Counted from the first letter of the stretch, positions 11,857 to 24,903 are shown. The stretch is 64,000 bases of DNA from Darksidea phi (GCA_030770425.1 JASJFT010000035.1:124001-188000), one strand, 5' to 3'. The notes: generated by a model from the sequence alone, not told the origin. Made by a program: numbers and translations.

Positions 11857-13544
11857 TTACTGTTTAGGCTCAATCTTCTTCTTCTCGTCCGATCCCCGAA
11901 CTTCGTGGATCTCGCCGGGCTCCTGAAAGTCTCTCGCCTGCTTGGGCGGCTCACCGACTTTCTTAGCCTCCTCCTTCATGACCTCATCCTTCTTGGTCCT
12001 CTCTTTGACTTCCGATTCCTTTTCCTTCTCCTCGTTCTTCGCCTTCTGCACCAGATTCTGCACCTCCGCCTTTTCCTTCTCCCAATCACTGGATTTGGAG
12101 TCGAACTGATCTTTAATCTTGTCCAAACGCTCCTTCTTGGCAGCCTCTTCAGCTTCTTTCGCCTTGCGTTCTTTCTCCATTTCCTCCATGTGCCGGATAT
12201 CGTCAACGCTGGGCTCGTACAAATGCCAGATGGTGTAGTGTGGGAGGCCGACGACCGAGAATTTCATGCGCTTGGCCATCTGACGAAACGTTAGCGGATG
12301 TGATTATATATGGCGGATACAACGTACCTTTCCAAAGCCTTCGGTTTCGGCATGCTTCTCAAAACTAAAAGCCGGGAAGTGGGCCCCCTGGCGGAATACC
12401 TTTGCTTTGGCGAGAATACTGACACCACCAACACCATCGATTTCCATCTCCATATCCGGGTCGCCATACGGATCACGTAGGTAAGCTAAATGCGGTCGCC
12501 ATGTGGCGTACTCAGCATAGCCCTCAACAATGACAGCGTCCTCGTCGAGGGTGTCTGCGAGCGCAAGGGCAGTCTCAGATTCTTGCCATGAGTTCAAGTC
12601 GTAAGGTTGTTCTCCACCGAGCCAGTCGGGCAGCGGACGCCAGACGTCTGGAACATATGTTAGCTTGCGGATGATGCGTGCGCAGAAAAACCTTACTAGG
12701 GACGATTACGTCCTTGTTGTGCCGCATCAGATCTTCCAGAATAGTGAAAGGAGCGGTCTCAACGTCAACGTCTCTCCAGTATACCCAGCTATGCGTTGGA
12801 CGGAGGGCAGCGCTCAGAAGCCAGTTGCGGGCTTGGGCCATGGACTTTCGTCGACCGGCTTGAGCGGCGAAACCATGCCTGCTCTCAACATCCTGATTGA
12901 CCTTTTGTCCGAAGTCCTTCTCCATGATGGAGACTTCGCCAAACTGTTGCTTGGGGTCCGGGTTTGCTTGAAGTTCCTCCAGCTTGTCGTGCAGCTTAGA
13001 AAGTGTGTTGTCCTTTGAATCTCCGACAAGGAAGGCCAGATCGATCAGATTGTGCGGATATGTCAAATTTTTCAGATGACCGAAGAACATATCCAGATGC
13101 GGCGATGCATCACGCAGGGGCGCACAAAGCAGTATCCTCTCCTCTCTTTCCCACCCCCGCGCCGTGCCTTGCACATTGCTCAGGTCGTAGTATCGAACCG
13201 TCTCGAGTTGCGAGTCATCGCTGGATGTGAACACGCTCAGCGGGCCCGAACCTAGGTTCGGCCGTAGATCGGGGTAGAAAAAGAATAGGGCTGTGAAGAA
13301 TAGGCCGCCGACGAGCAGTATCCGCTGTATTAACGTTCTCCGCCGCCTCAGGGCCCCGGGTTGTGATCGCGGCTGGAACCTGCAGCGGCAATGGAAATTA
13401 GCATCGTGACGCCATGAATGGTGATAGTGCAGGATGGTGGACATGGCGGCTGCCGACGTACTTGTGAGGTTGGATGGAGAAGGTGCCGCTCCCGCCTGTC
13501 GACGGGTATGCGACCTGCCCATTGGAATAGGCATGGCGATGCAT
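11857..13544 (-). CDS. mnn9: alpha-1,6-mannosyltransferase subunit Mnn9 (GT62, Anp1/Mnn9/Van1 family)
   Basis: Exons 13544-13462, 13379-12697, 12647-12328 and 12279-11857 give 502 aa; introns are 82, 49 and 48 nt. Mnn9 is a Golgi type II membrane enzyme that extends the N-glycan outer mannan chain in mannan polymerase complexes. A short cytosolic head starting MHRHAYSNGQVAYP is followed by a basic RRRR patch and one membrane segment near residues 45-65. The GT62 core follows, with the metal-binding DVD in SWVYWRDVDVETAPF. It also has the invariant NSWQESETALALADTLDED and EGYAEYATWRPHLAYLRDP. The C-terminus is an unusually long Lys/Glu-rich helix. Exon 1 is in a frame too short to stand out alone; only this frame joins correctly. 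The stop at 11857 overlaps a GTAAGA donor (11860), and a CTAAC...TAG acceptor at 11807 would replace it with a nine-residue tail ending at 11779. Confidence 0.93.
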
Positions 13545-14868
13545 CTTCGACTTCCCATGTAAGGGCAGCATCCAGGAGGCTGTCTAGAGACTCGGGGCGT
13601 GTTGAGGTATCCCTTGAGCACCCCCGGTCACGGTTGACCCGCGAGTTCACGGAGCCACAGTGCAGCGCGCAGCAATTCGGGGACAGGCTGCGGCAGATGC
13701 AGTCGGTCGGGCGATTCGGATTGACGCCCAGATGGTAGTGGACGATAGTGAAGGATGTGTCGGGGGCTGCAGTCGTCGTTTGGTGAGCGTGTCGTACGGA
13801 CCTCCCCGTAAGACTTGGCCCTGAATTTATTTCGCTAAGGCCACCGTTTTCGAAGACACGCCTCGATATCCCTGGCGGAACGAACCAAAGCGGCAGAGAG
13901 CGCGACAAGGGAGGCAAGGGGGTCTGAGGCTGACTAGGCGCAAAGGATGCTGCTTCGAATATGTACGAGAGGCTATGACAAGCGTCAGCTTGTGAAATCC
14001 AGGTACGCCAAGCCTCTAATGTCGATGTTTCCTCTTCACCAGAGGTGTTGAGACGAAGGATGATGTATGCTAACTCTGTCCCAAAAATAGAATGCCCGGG
14101 TCATTACCACTGTCTTCGTTTCAGCTTGTTTTACAAAGTGTGGGCCACCCTCTGATGATGACCGACACTCCAAACTGGCGCGTGAATTTGTCTGACGAAG
14201 GCGTATGGCAATATATTAGGTTACATTATTGTATTCAACGCTACTTCCCTAAAGCGCAGTAAACAATCCTGAGGTAAGCTACAGGTACCGTACACAGGTA
14301 GACAGCCCGTCCATGCATTAGCTAGCTGCTGGACCAAACGGTGCAATATACAACGACCACAGGCTCAAATAGCCGCATGGAGTACAACTTTGATGACGCT
14401 AGGTGAACGTAGTTTGCTGCATGCACTTCCAGCCCATTCCAAGAAGTAGCGTGCTCTATCTACATCCCAGAAAGCCAACTTGCCTGATGTTGACCAGACA
14501 AGAGACCAAAGCGCAGAGTAGAATATGTGTCACGATCTCATATGAGCCTAGCGGGATAGAGTCAGCCCGTTGCAAACTAAAAGCAGATTAACCTGAAGAT
14601 GAGAGCTTCGAGCTCAGAAAGCCGTTCTTAGTCATTCCCCGCCGCCGGCCTCGGACCGCAGCAGTCCAGGACGAACTATTGCAACCTTCAGCACTAAAAC
14701 CACTATGACGCGCCGTGGGACAGAGCCTACAGCACAACTCCACAACTCGTCATCCCAGCCGAAACCGGTAGAGTGCGGGAGGGTGGTCCGGCGACAGATG
14801 TCGTTGAATGGATAGACTAGTTTTCATCCTGGCGATGCGCAAAACGAAGACAAGACGTACCTATGCGA
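13545..14868. other. intergenic region, no gene seen
   Basis: Upstream of Mnn9 and beyond the possible small gene at 14869. Short frames on both strands show no domain, no consistent splice signals and no repeats that I could see. A GTACGTC donor-like site at 14863 suggests a transcript from the right may continue into this region. Confidence 0.5.
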
Positions 14869-15459
14869 CTATTGCGCAAGCTTAGGCGGCGCATCGGTGG
14901 ATTCCCTGAGACGCAAGTCAGTAAAGGTGCGGCCATGGGAGCTTCGAGAATGCGGGGGTAAGACGAGCAAATATCAGACAATGGTAAGCTTGGTAAAGGT
15001 TATCTTCAATGGAGTTCAGTAGCAGAACTGTTTTAATTACACAATCATCATGAAAGCTGGGTGGCAGCAACGAAATCTTTACGTACCTGGTCAGATGCAG
15101 CGAGACCAGAGTACTCCTCCGCCCGTTGGGGCAAAACTTCGGTGAGATACTCTGATCTTCGCAGTAGTGGCGCGAATCTTTCGACAAGCTAGATCTGCCC
15201 TGAGAGATACCTGTTGTGAGGGTCAGCCTATGCCTCCATGTACCAGAAGCAACGCTCGGAGTAGAGACGAAGAGATCAGTTGGTGGTGCATGTTCAAGTG
15301 CTCATATGGTGAATCGCCAGAACATCAAAAATATCAATCATGGAAACGAAAATAGAAAGCGACAGGTGGAGTACGTACCTTGTGGAGGTGAGGTGACGGA
15401 AGACGCTTGAGCTCGCGAGCTTTTGTCGAATATTTTTCGAACTCTTGGCGTTTAGTCAT
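14869..15459 (-). CDS. possible small spliced gene, 76-aa protein of unknown function
   Basis: Proposed exons are 15459-15379, 15199-15087 and 14905-14869, with introns of 179 and 181 nt. Three strong GTACGT donors lie on the minus strand (15378, 15086 and 14863), each in a sensible position relative to an acceptor. Joining them gives one open frame starting MTKRQEFEKYSTKARELK and ending REST-DAPPKLAQ. The product is small, basic and hydrophilic, without signal peptide or membrane segment. I do not recognise it. Its start lies 62 bp from MTR3 on the opposite strand, so the two would share a promoter. The last donor falls just after the stop, implying an intron in the 3' UTR. The alternative is a spliced non-coding transcript with a chance reading frame; its coding status is a guess. 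Confidence 0.38.
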
Positions 15460-15521
15460 CCGCCGCAGCTCCACGTCGAGCAAGCCATGCCCCACTGAGT
15501 TACCACGCAACAACTCTCGCC

Positions 15522-16675
15522 ATGGCAGCGGCTTCAGATCGGAGGCGGATCAATGCCCCAAGTAGTGGCACGTCTGCACCGGTGTTCTCCAGGGCGATAA
15601 AAGAGCCAGGCTATCTTCAATCGCTACGACCGTCAAGAACAAGAGGGCCGAATGAGCTTAGGAAAACATGTAAGTATGCTCAGCAGTCTTTGAATGGCTG
15701 TGCCTGGAACCATCCGAGACCCCCATAAGCCGTTAGAGAAGGCGGCTTGAAGCTTTCGTTAGGTCCAGATTGAAACATCTATGCTATTCAGCGATGTACC
15801 AACTAATGCTCTCCACAGTCCTCCAAACCGGCATCGTCCCCTCCGCCAGCGGCTCCGCATATCTCGAGATACCCAGCACCTCCACACCAAACTCAAACTC
15901 CAACTCCACGTTAATAGCACCCATCTCAAGCTTAAAGATCACCGCCAGCATCCAAGGTCCTAAACCCCTCCCCCGCTCTGCGCCTTTCTCCCCGTCTCTC
16001 GTCCTCACCACGACCGTGAAATTCGCTCCCTTCGCAACCCGCCATCGTCGAGGCTACATCCGTGACGCTACCGAACGCGATTTAGGCGTGCATCTCGAGA
16101 CCGCCCTTCGAGGAGTTATAATCGGGGAGCGGTGGCCGAAGAGCGGAGTTGAAGTGGTGGTTACCGTACTGGAGGGAGATGAGGATGGGTGGTGGGGTGA
16201 TGTTGGGCATGAAAATGCAAGTGGGGCAAACGGGGGAGGTTGGGGATTGCTGAATGTGCTGGCCGGGTGCATAACAGTTGCCAGTGCGGCCATTGTGGAT
16301 GCGGGAATTGATGTCGTGGATATGGTTTCTGGGGGGGTCGCGGCGATAGTGCCGGGTCAGTCTGCGAGGGATGACGAAGAACAGAGGACCAGGTTATTAG
16401 ATCCGTGTCCAGCGGAGCATCCAGAGATCGTTGCAGCGTGCGCAGTGGGGTATCTGGCAAGCCGGGATGAGATTACGGAGATTTGGATGAAGGGCGATGT
16501 GGGCCCTGATCCAGATGGGCTAATCGAAGGCGCTACGCATGCGGCAGTAGGCAGTGTTGGTGTGCTTAAAGATGTACTGTTGGAAGCTGTGGGGAAGAAA
16601 TTCGGGGGCCGGGCTACTATAACGGCGAAGGAGGGCACGAAGAGGAAGCAGCAAGATGTGGAGATGTCAAGTTGA
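15522..16675 (+). CDS. mtr3: exosome complex subunit Mtr3 (RNase PH fold)
   Basis: Exons 15522-15669 and 15819-16675 give 334 aa; the single intron is 149 nt, longer than most here. Mtr3 is one of six RNase PH-like ring subunits of the RNA exosome; the eukaryotic ring is structural, and catalysis comes from Rrp44 and Rrp6. The N-terminus MAAASDRRRINAPSS and the RTRGPNELRKTFLQTGIVPS block across the junction are typical of fungal Mtr3. ASGSAYLEI, HLETALRGVIIGERWPKSGVE and the glycine-rich GGGWGLLNVLAGCITVASAA follow in family order. A polar insertion of unknown role sits near residues 90-110. The C-terminal KEGTKRKQQDVEMSS tail is charged. It could be confused with Rrp46, which lacks this N-terminal extension. 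Confidence 0.82.
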
Positions 16676-17116
16676 AGAGTTCAGGATAGCTGCTCACTTC
16701 TGATCTTTTCGACCCCAAAAGCCATCATTGTGGGGATGGCAATGCATATCCGAAGCATAGCGTCGGCGTTCTGGTTAGTTGGCGAAGCAAAAGAAAGAGA
16801 TGTGGTGACTGTTTCTATATTTTGGGCTTAAGGGGACCAAACATACGGATCCGCCATCGAAAGTATCAAAGACATCGGCCCACTGACACGCATCGAAGCG
16901 TTGTGTCCAAGTCTCTACCCGAATTCCAGAAAGACAGCACTCCCATTTCAAAAACTTGCCCAAAGATCGCCGTCCAAGAGTCTTGCTTTGCCAGCTCAAT
17001 CAGAAGAAATATCTGACCAGCGGTGTCCAGCATGGGGTAGTATCGCAATACGTGAAATGGGAATTTCTGCCACTACTGCTCTCTTTAACGCTTTAATCCA
17101 TATCCACCGCCAAGCT
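16676..17116. other. convergent 3' flanks, no gene seen
   Basis: Between the ends of MTR3 and the Myb-like gene. Short overlapping frames only. Confidence 0.55.
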
Positions 17117-18297
17117 CTAAATCTCCGTCTCTTCAAGCCACTCCTGAAGTCCTAAATTACCAACTTGATTAGCCAAGACGTCTGAAACCCAGTTACCACG
17201 ACATTCGCAAAGTTTGCATTCGGAAGTTTGCAACTCACTCTCTTGCGTGAAAGTCTCTTCTTCGCCTAAGATTTCGTTGGCGTCATAGAAGTGCTCTTGA
17301 TCATCATTTACAGGAGCGCCGTCGAGCGGGTCTTGCATGCGATCGGAGTGGGTGTGAGGAGCGTCTGGGTCCGTCTTGATGAGTGTAGTGGCTTCAGTGG
17401 GGTTTCCGGAGCCGGAGAGGTTTGGTGTGGGGAGGTGGTCGCCATCGGTGTAGCCAATGCTGTTATCGCTGGGAGTGAGGAAGCCAGCGGAGGGATTAGA
17501 CTCTTCCTTGACGGCAGGCTGCTTGCCCTTCGGCTTCGACGTAGCACGTGGTTTTGCGGCGTTGTCTCCAGCACCGCCCCGCACACGCTTCGGTTTCTTA
17601 TCTAGGTACTCATCGGCGTCGTCTTCCTCGTCATGTGGTTTGAACCTCTCTTGTCCACCAACAACCTTCTTCTTGAGTGTCGTGGCTGCAGCGCGTTTAC
17701 GCTTGGGAGTCGGAGTAGTGCCTTTCGGGGAAGAAGGGTTTGTGTTGGAGGAGTTCTTGGGCTTGGACAGAGTGATAGGCGCGGCGTCGCCCCTCTCGAA
17801 GGCTTGCTTCATGCGGGAGTAGCGTTTGCTGGCCGCACCAGCCGTTGTGCCACACTTCTCCGCAATATCGTGCCAATCGAGTGCCTGATTATGTACGTTA
17901 GCCACCGTTTCCCTCATTCTGACTACCCTCAGCGCTCAATACCCTTTCGTCAGCCGTAGGAAGTGGGCCTATTATGGCGCCGAAACGGGATACTAACCTT
18001 CTCTCTCACACTATGCTTGACACACAGCCAAAGGAACTCGTACGCCGATGGACCCGGATACTTGCCGCCCTCCATCGCCTGTTTGAGCCTGGACCAGCGC
18101 TTGGAGACAGCGCCTGTGGAGAGGCTGAGGGTCTTGCTGACGGCGGCCATGTCGATCTGTTTGTCGTTAGCGCTCCGTTTTCAGTGAGCTTGAGAGCCCT
18201 CACTACGCAATTCAACGCTGCAAAAACTCACATTCGGCGCCCCACCGGACGTCAACACCAAGTACAAATACTGAACGTTCTCCTCTGCAGTTGGCAT
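17117..18297 (-). CDS. double Myb-like (SANT-like) domain protein, probable DNA binding
   Basis: Exons 18297-18232, 18156-17998 and 17884-17117 give 330 aa; introns are 75 and 113 nt. Two Myb-like units follow one another. The first is EENVQYLYLVLTSGG plus DMAAVSKTLSLSTGAVSKRW. The second is AYEFLWLCVKHSVREK plus DWHDIAEKCGTTAGAASKRY. Each ends with the helix W/YSRLKQA or YSRMKQA. Both units are interrupted by an intron between helix 1 and helix 2, which argues that the second unit arose by internal duplication. The rest is low complexity, with lysine-rich nuclear-localisation-like segments (PKRKRAAATTLKKK, KKPKRVRGG) and an acidic end. A role as chromatin or transcription protein is inferred from the fold only. 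Confidence 0.75.
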
Positions 18298-18876
18298 TTT
18301 GGAATGGTCGTTAGGTGGCTATCTGGAATCAAAGTCTGGCTGAAGGCGATGTCAAGTAGTTATCGAGAGTTGGCCAGGTACCAGCGAGTTAGATATATGA
18401 TACCCCAGTTGCCCAACTTAAGGTGAAGGTGGCGCTGTTCTCTCGCGACGACAGCTCGTTTCTTAGCATTGAGGTTAGAGGCAACGCAAACGAGGAAGGT
18501 GAGAGAGTCGTGGTGAGTGTGAGCAGATTATCGAAGTGAAGTTAGGAAGAGTGATTACGTATGTGCGTAGGCAGGCAGACGTCGTGAGCTAATATATTCT
18601 TTTCCAATTGACCCTTGGAAAAGCTAGGCCCTGATAGACTTCAGCGCTTGACACGTCAAGGAGCTGCCGCGTCGATTTCAAAATCCGCGACGAGCTTTAA
18701 TTGCCTTCTATGTTCTTAAAAACTGTGGTGGAAGTATAAGGGTCATTGAGGCATCAAAATGATAATTGTTTGCTAGGTCGATCGCCACCAAATATAAGAA
18801 CGCGCCTAAACGCCCATACCTATACTCCAAATCAACGCTATATACAAGATACCTAACTCATAATGGACAGACTTCA
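18298..18876. other. intergenic region, no gene seen
   Basis: Upstream of the Myb-like gene and downstream of EXO84. Nothing recognisable beyond likely promoter sequence near 18298. Confidence 0.55.
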
Positions 18877-21024
18877 CTAGCTGACACCCAACCCAATTAA
18901 CTCCCTTTCCTCCTCCGGCTTCTTCCCTACTAAGCCCTCAAAATCCAACCCCACCTCCCTCAACATGCTAGCATGTTGCCTCGCCTGGGCCATACACTCT
19001 TCCCACACTCCTCCTCCTTCCTCTACGCTACTCAGCTGCCTGATCAACAACACGTTAAACGCATCCACGTGCTGTTTGGCCCATTTAACGCACGCGGACA
19101 TGAGGACCTGGGGAAAACACTGTTGATAGATGTCGATAGTGTTTTTGATGATGACGAAGTAGATATAGGAGATCTGGAAGACGTAATCCGGGAGGCTGCC
19201 TTCGAAGACGCATTGTCTAATATCTAAGGTTAGGAAGCTTGCGGCTATAGCGAGATAGAGCAACATACCGTGATCGGGATCGGATGAGGTTGCCACGAGC
19301 TTCGAGGTAAGCTTCGCGAGCGCGGTCTTCGAAACCTAGGCGAACTATCCAGGTGACGTGTTGTTTGACCGATGATATCCAATTGTTATTCTCTACAAGC
19401 TGTTTTATAAGCACATTGGCTAGTTTCGTCGCGCGCTCATTTACTTTGAACGTAACGATGCCTTGCGCCATGGCGTTGCTTCTGATGTTCTTAGCCAGTG
19501 CCCTTAGCCTTTCCACTTTCTTTACCGCACTCTCGAAGTGCTGCAAGGCAATGTCGATATCCAGTTCATCGAGCTGGCTCTCGACTGATCGAATGCTCTG
19601 CTGCTTGCCGTCAATATCCACAAACATGCTGGCTCGATTGTTGATGACGTTATCTGATAAGCTCTCCATCAGGTCTGTCTTCTTCAAGATGTTTGGATCC
19701 CGTGTGGCGAAGTAATTGTACGAGTCCTGCGCTCGGCCGCGCTCTTCAGTCTCCACCTCCTGACTCTTGCGTAAATCCTCAACCGCTTTGCGATACGTAG
19801 AAAGTAACTGTGCCTTGTCGGCATCTTCACCAGGATATACGGCGTAAGTGAATGACTCGCTTCCAACCCGTAGATTGATCGCGTTTGCTGCGCTCGATTT
19901 GCCTTCGCCTCCGCCAGGTTTAGACTTTGGCGACAGATCCGCCAACTGCACATCCTGGAGTGGCCAGCATCGCTGCGCGATCCATTCTGTTGCCATCTTT
20001 CTGTCCCGCGGTCCCTGCGGAATGTCACGGTGCTGCTTTTTCTCCGAGGCTACCAGTAAATGATCATTCAGCAGTATGAGATGCACTCTCCGCCGTGCTT
20101 TCCATGTTGCAGCATTCAGTTCGTACCACTTCTTAGACTCCCATTGTACATGTCGACCAGGAATAGCCGGTAAGTATTTTTGCGAGCCTTCGATCCGCTT
20201 CCACAGCTGGTGCAGTTGCGTGTTCCATAGTGCCTCTAGATTGGCTACCGAACTTCTGTTCGCCGCCTTCCGAGCAGTTATTGCGTCTCCATTGGCATTT
20301 GCGGCGGAGGTAGTTTGGCTTAGTGTTGTCGTCAACTCCGACATGAGCTGCCTCAGCGTGCGCATCTCGCCTTTGAGCTTTTCTGCCTCTTTACTGATTT
20401 TGATGAATTGGGTGCGGTTCTGGTAAACATTGGTCTGAAGTTCGGTTGAGGTACGGTTCTTCAGTTTACGGAGCGTCTCTTGGTAGCGGCGGATGTCTTC
20501 TTCGGATGCGTCTGCCAGCACTTGGCTGACGTCTCGACATACTGTTAGCCCAAAACCATCGAATGATTCTAAGGAGACTCACACTGGTCCGGCCTCAGGC
20601 TGGGGTCTTCTAGCGCCCGCTTTTCAACCTTGATGCCTCGACCATCCGAACTCCCCGGCGGGCGTTCGTCCCTACTTGGCGGAGCTTCTCTAAACTGAGA
20701 GGGGATCTGGGGCATATCCGGCATAGGCGCGCCATTGCCAAAGTCGCTCGGAAGCTGCGTAATCCTCTGCGAGTACCTCCTCTTTACCAGGTCGGCCGTC
20801 TTGTCTGTCCGCTGCGGCCTCTCCCGCGGCACATCCAGCCTCTTCCCCGACCGGCTGGATTCATTGGAAGGCCGTCCGGAGCTCGACAGTGTCGCAGCGG
20901 CGAGTCCGGTGGGCATAGGCGCACTGATCTGGCGTGGAGCGCTGATTGTCGGGGCGCCGCCTTTGGGCCGCTTGTCGGTGCGCTTCTTGCGCAGCGATAT
21001 GCCCTTGCCACGGTCGTCCGACAT
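18877..21024 (-). CDS. exo84: exocyst complex subunit Exo84
   Basis: Exons 21024-20583, 20541-19269 and 19216-18877 give 684 aa; introns are 41 and 52 nt. Exo84 is part of the octameric exocyst, which tethers secretory vesicles to the plasma membrane at sites of growth. The N-terminal 150 residues are basic and disordered (KRTDKRPKGGAP, RPQRTDKTADLVKRRYSQR). A coiled-coil CorEx region starts near ASEEDIRRYQETLRKLK. A pleckstrin-homology domain covers about residues 275-420, with KARRRVHLILLNDHLLVA. The C-terminal helical bundle includes LDIDIALQHFESAVKKVE and the last-exon stretch YFVIIKNTIDIYQQCFP. The first intron is the shortest I propose in the window, so that junction is the least certain part of the model. 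Confidence 0.95.
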
Positions 21025-21290
21025 GTTGCCTGCAAGACAGAAGCTCCCGGTGTCTACGTACCGACGGCGTGGTGGCCGTGCTGCGGTTGTGGGGAGAGGC
21101 CACGGGCGGTGCTTAGGCTGGAGCTCGGGCCACCTTCTCAATGCCGCTCCTTCCCTGGCCCAAAAAAGTTCGACCATGGCGTCAACACCATCCCTTCTCT
21201 CCATTTCCATTCTCATTTCAACTTCTTTCCTTCTGTCGTCGTCCAAGGTCACTGCAACTTGTATCACGCACATTCGGCGCTCCTCCCACA
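21025..21290. promoter_or_regulatory. shared divergent promoter of EXO84 and TOM20
   Basis: The two start codons point away from each other across 266 bp, so both core promoters must lie here or reach into the neighbouring exon. No specific factor site was identified. Confidence 0.5.
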
Positions 21291-21916
21291 ATGTCGTCAT
21301 CGCTCAAGCCGTCGACCATCGCCGCCATTGGCGTGGGCACCATCGTTACCGGCGTGCTCGCGTATGCCGTCTACTTCGACCATCGGAGGCGCACCGACCC
21401 GGATTTCCGCAAGGCGCTGAAGCGCGACTCGAGGAAACAGGCGCGCGCCGCGAAGGAGGAGGCTGAAGCCCAGGGCAAGGAACAGAAGAAGGCGATCCGG
21501 GATGCCGTGGCGCGTGCGAATGAGGAGGGCTTCCCCAAGGATCCCGAAGAGGTGGAGGCATACTTTATGCAAGAGGTCGCCCAGGGTGAGGGCATGTGCC
21601 AGTCGGGTTCGTGGCGCTCATGCGACGGTCAACCATGGTGACTGCGTGCTAACAACATACAGGTGCGGATTCGATAGAGGCGGCCCTCTGCTTCTACCGC
21701 GCATTGAAAGTCTACCCGAACCCTAGAGAGTTGATCAATATATACGACAAGACTGTGCCAAAGGTGTGTTTGGTCGACCAACTCGAATGGTATCCCGCTA
21801 ACAAACTCCAGCCCGTTCTGGACATCCTCGCCGAGATGATCGCGGTCGATACCAGCATCCCGGTCGGCGGCAGCAAGACAGCATCCGAAGCCGGGTCCGC
21901 TGGAGATCTTGAATAA
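21291..21916 (+). CDS. tom20: mitochondrial import receptor subunit Tom20
   Basis: Exons 21291-21585, 21663-21763 and 21812-21916 give 166 aa. Tom20 is the outer-membrane receptor that recognises amphipathic presequences and passes precursors to the TOM channel. The N-terminal anchor (residues about 7-27, [20 protein letters not shown]) is followed by a charged linker rich in Lys, Arg, Ala and Glu. The TPR-like receptor domain follows, with [19 protein letters not shown] and [18 protein letters not shown]. The second intron is 48 nt, a multiple of three and free of stops, so its retention would insert 16 residues ([16 protein letters not shown]) after TVPK. Family conservation says it is spliced. 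The tail is short and polar. Confidence 0.95.
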
Positions 21917-23214
<1,298 letters not shown>

Positions 23215-23514
23215 TGTCTGTAATTAGAATAACCGGAGAACACTTGAGGTAAGGAGAGGTAAAGCGATAGAATGATCGGGGAGGCGTGGAAGACGCGTCT
23301 TATCGTGTCGCGTGTCGTGGTGCGGAGGAGTGAATAGGAGAACAAGCAGTTGCTATGCTCTTTCGGAGAAGCCTGGATCGGCTTGCCCGACAGCCCATTC
23401 GCGGGCCAGGGTGTGCTGACATAAGAGTGGCTGAGTGCACTGGCCAATCTCCGATTCATTTTTGAATTTACCTCTAATTTTGACAATTCAAGATTGACGA
23501 CAACACAACACAAC
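23215..23514. promoter_or_regulatory. shared divergent promoter of YPT6 and NOP53
   Basis: 300 bp separate the two divergent starts. No specific factor site was identified. Confidence 0.45.
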
Positions 23515-24903
23515 ATGGCCACTCTAGAAGCGGCGCCGGCGCAGTACAAACAGCCTAGCAGGAAGGGCAAGAAGGCGTGGCGCAAAAATGTCGATGTTAC
23601 GCAGATTTCAACTGGACTGGAGGAAGTGCGGGACCAGATTATTCAAGGGTAATTTCAACCCCCACATCATTGACTTCGTTCATTTACTGAGACTGTGCAG
23701 TGGCATTATCGCAGAAAAGGCCTCGGACGAACTCTTCGCGGTTGACACCACTGGATCCGCCGACATCCAAAAGGCCTACAACAAACGCCACAAACCGCTA
23801 AAAGCCGATGAGATTCTAGCTCAGCGCTCCGCCGTTCCCGCCGTATCCTCTAAAAAACGTCTATCGGACTTTGCAGAAGAGAAGAAGCGAAAGAAGGCGC
23901 GAATCTCGAACAAAGAGTACGACCGGTTGAGGCAAATTGCATATGGAGGCGATCAGGTCCAAAAAGATGTCGTTGAGACGGGAAACGTGGCAGACCATGA
24001 CCCGTGGGCGGTGCAAGATGTCAAAGACGAACCCGAATTCTCGTTCTTGGAGAAGAAGAGGAACAAGGTGGAGCCTCACACACTAAAACAAGCACCCATT
24101 TCTCTCCTCAAATCCGGCAAAGCAATTCCTGCGGTCCGCAAACCCGCAGGAGGAAAGAGTTACAATCCCCAGTTCAACGATTGGCAAGACCTTGTCAAAC
24201 GCGAAGGCGACAAAGCTGTCGAAGCGGAGAAGAAGCGCCTGCAGGAAGCAAAAGAAGAGGGCGAGCGACTTGAGCGTATATTAGCGGCCACTGAGTCAGA
24301 TACGGATGGCAACGGGAGCGCCTGGGAGAGTGAGTGGGAAGGATTCAGCGGCAACGAGGAGGAAGGAGTGAAGAGTAAGAGGCCAGAGCGGAAAACGCCA
24401 GCGCAGCGAAATAAGATTAAGCGGCGGAAAGCGGCGGAGGGGCAGGCGAAACACGAGAGGCGGGTGAAGGCGAAGGAGCAGCAATTGCAGCGAATCAAGG
24501 AACTTACGAAGTCCGTCGCGGAAAAGGAGAAAGCGCAGGCTGAGTTGTGCGAGATGGTCCCTATCCCGCAAGACGACTCATCCTCCGATGATGACGGGAA
24601 CGAGGTCCTGCGCAAGAAGCGCTTTGGCAAGCATCCGTACGTTGCACTCTACCTCTACTACACCACTCACAATACATTTACTAATGGAGTCGCAGTGTTC
24701 CCGAAGCAAACCTAGAAGTCGTGCTCCCAGACGAACTGCAAGACTCCCTTCGCCGCCTCAAACCAGAAGGCAATCTCCTCAAGGACCGCTTCCGGAGCAT
24801 GATGATCCGTGGAAAAATCGAAACGCGTAAAGCTATCCCATACGGGAAAAAGAAGAAGGTCACGGTTACGGAGAAGTGGTCGTACAAGGACTGGAAACTA
24901 TGA
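23515..24903 (+). CDS. nop53: ribosome biogenesis protein Nop53
   Basis: Exons 23515-23648, 23701-24636 and 24696-24903 give 425 aa; introns are 52 and 59 nt. Nop53 is a nucleolar 60S assembly factor that recruits the Mtr4-exosome to process 7S pre-rRNA. The N-terminal RKGKKAWRKNVD motif and DELFAVDTTGS are family hallmarks. The middle is highly charged, with a long Lys/Glu/Arg helix (about residues 270-330). The C-terminus has LKPEGNLLKDRFRSMMIRGK and ends EKWSYKDWKL, which is conserved. The functional link to the exosome subunit Mtr3, 7 kb to the left, is real biologically, but nothing in the sequence suggests the genes are coordinated. Confidence 0.93.
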
